Made by a program: the position numbers and the translations under genes. From NCBI GenBank assembly GCA_005887855.1, contig VBQB01000298.1, forward strand, positions 1 to 6,172: 6,172 bases of DNA, written 5' to 3'. The stretch comes from Verrucomicrobiota bacterium (GTDB lineage: Bacteria; Verrucomicrobiota; Verrucomicrobiae; Chthoniobacterales; UBA10450). Below the pieces are notes generated by a model that was given only the letters and a program-made list of their open reading frames with translations, was not told the DNA's origin and ran no database searches. The stretch's first letter is position 1; each line of letters starts with the position of its first letter. Shown one piece after another: positions 4,950-6,172 of the stretch.

Positions 4950-6172
4950 TCATGAGGTAATATATCCCTCTTCGCCGTGCTCATTGATGTCGAGCCCCTG
5001 GCGTTCGACCTCCGGGGCGATGCGCAGACCGATCAAACCTCTGACGACTGCGCCGATTATGGCGGTCCCAACAACCGCAAGCGCAATCGTGATCGCGATT
5101 GCCATCAACTGCTGTAGCCAGAGCGTATGGCCAATAATCTTTGCAAGACCGTTTTGAGTAGCGGGATTCAGCGGCGCGGTCGCGCTCAGTGAAAGATTTG
5201 AATTCACACTGGCCGTCGCGAGCAGACCTGTGAGAAATGCGCCCAACGTTCCACCCACGGCGTGCACGCCAAAAGTATCAAGCGCGTCATCGTAGCCGAG
5301 CAGTGACTTCAATTTCGTGCAGGCGAAGAAGGGAACGATGCCCGCGCAAATACCAATAATCACTGCGCCGGTTGGATCGACATATCCACACGCGGGCGTA
5401 ATTACCACCAGGCCACCAACCGCGCCGGAACAAAATCCGAGGACGCTCGGCTTGCCCCGCAGCGCGTACTCGAGCATCGCCCAGGTAAATGAAGCGATCG
5501 CCGTCGCGAGAGTCGTCGTCATGAATGCGTTCGCGGCGATACCGTCCGCGCCAAGGGCGCTGCCGGCGTTGAAACCGTACCAACCGACCCAAAGCATTCC
5601 CGCGCCAACCATGCAAAGGACCATGCTGTGCGGCGCCATGACTTCTTTTCGAAATCCGAGCCGTGGACCAAGCAAAACGCAGAGCACCAGCGCGGACCAA
5701 CCGGAAGACATGTGCACGACAGTGCCACCGGCAAAATCAATGGCGGTGATTTTTGCCGCGGAATTCCAAATGCCGTTCATCCATCCATCGATGCCCCAGA
5801 CCATGTGCGCGAGCGGGAAATAAACGGCGAACATCCAGACGGCGACAAAGGCGAGGACGGCGGCGAACTTCATCCGCTCCGCGACCGCACCGATGATCAA
5901 CGCCGGCGTAATGATCGCGAACATGAGCTGGTACATCGAGAAGACGTTCTGCGAAACCCAGTAGGAATAATCGCCATTCGGCCGCGCATCGACGCCACGG
6001 AGGAACGCAAACCTGAAGCCTCCGAAAAATGGCGAACCGTGTGAAAAAACAAGTGAATAGCCGACGGCCCACCAAAGAATCGCGACCAGCCCGGCGATGC
6101 CAAGACATTGGGCCAGGATTGACAATACGTTTTTCCCACGAACGAGACCGCCGTAAAAAAGAGCGAGACCGG
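4950..6172 (-). CDS. amt: Ammonium transporter (Amt family), 5' end beyond the window
   Basis: This is an Amt/AmtB-type channel for ammonium uptake across the inner membrane. About 406 residues are visible and the N-terminus lies past the right edge. The frame continues upstream of the TTG at 6125 with GLALFYGGLVRGKNVLS, the conserved first Amt signature, so that TTG is an internal Leu codon and not a start. Family features follow: a Phe-gate region MYQLMFAIITPALIIGA, AERMKF, DFAGGTVVHMSSG carrying the first pore histidine (codon at 5712-5714), WYGFNAGSALGADG, and FGVHAVGG carrying the second pore histidine (codon at about 5262-5264). The tail RQGLDINEHGEEGY is the cytoplasmic region contacted by PII proteins in this family. 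Both twin histidines and the signature glycines are present, so it should be functional. The loop before the last span is somewhat extended. The usual partner glnK/glnB is not visible; it could lie outside the window. Confidence 0.95.
   Translation of the reverse strand, partial: GLALFYGGLVRGKNVLSILAQCLGIAGLVAILWWAVGYSLVFSHGSPFFGGFRFAFLRGVDARPNGDYSYWVSQNVFSMYQLMFAIITPALIIGAVAERMKFAAVLAFVAVWMFAVYFPLAHMVWGIDGWMNGIWNSAAKITAIDFAGGTVVHMSSGWSALVLCVLLGPRLGFRKEVMAPHSMVLCMVGAGMLWVGWYGFNAGSALGADGIAANAFMTTTLATAIASFTWAMLEYALRGKPSVLGFCSGAVGGLVVITPACGYVDPTGAVIIGICAGIVPFFACTKLKSLLGYDDALDTFGVHAVGGTLGAFLTGLLATASVNSNLSLSATAPLNPATQNGLAKIIGHTLWLQQLMAIAITIALAVVGTAIIGAVVRGLIGLRIAPEVERQGLDINEHGEEGYITS

Noticed and set aside
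5317..5823. Plus-strand open frame of 168 codons
   Set aside because: It lies antisense to the ammonium transporter, whose frame carries all the family signatures.
6123..6125. TTG as the start codon of the ammonium transporter
   Set aside because: The in-frame sequence upstream encodes GLALFYGGLVRGKNV, a conserved Amt segment, so the gene continues past the window edge and this TTG encodes an internal leucine.

Overview
The window looks like an ordinary chromosomal stretch of a free-living, moderately GC-rich bacterium. The best guess is Verrucomicrobiota, Spartobacteria/Chthoniobacterales-like, probably from soil. This rests on recognising protein families common there: a FloA-type flotillin followed by a proline-rich protein with the EERIRRFLEALGQP and LRNAIILREILGAP motifs, a small membrane protein beginning around LRLLSIFHYVV, and secreted transthyretin-like proteins ending in a VWV..G.G.HLGGRWV block. 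The assignment is inference from remembered families, not from a marker gene. There is no transposase, integrase, CRISPR array, phage gene or toxin-antitoxin pair.

Layout. Positions 1-128 hold no supported gene, only short direct repeats at the downstream end of the first gene. A minus-strand PHP-domain metal-dependent phosphoesterase occupies 129-908. A 211-base gap (909-1119) has no gene that I can see. tRNA-Leu(GAG) with encoded CCA lies at 1120-1203. A plus-strand pair follows: floA (1298-2248) and, 50 bases later, the proline-rich single-span protein (2299-2916). Next is tRNA-Leu(CAA) without encoded CCA (2955-3038). Two plus-strand paralogues for small exported proteins follow (3105-3605 and 3875-4417), the first closed by a strong intrinsic terminator (3698-3730). 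They converge on a minus-strand pair: a small multi-span membrane protein (4487-4909) preceded by an ammonium transporter gene that runs off the right edge (4950 to beyond 6172).

How the genes relate. The flotillin and the proline-rich protein are probably co-transcribed and may act together in organising membrane microdomains. The two exported paralogues are a local duplication with an undescribed-looking C-terminal block. The ammonium transporter and the small membrane protein may share a transcript, but nothing in the sequence shows a functional link. I found no multi-gene system that is clearly new. The most promising leads are the paired paralogues with their shared C-terminal motif, the unusual FloA architecture (a missing internal block and two insertions), and the flotillin partner protein.
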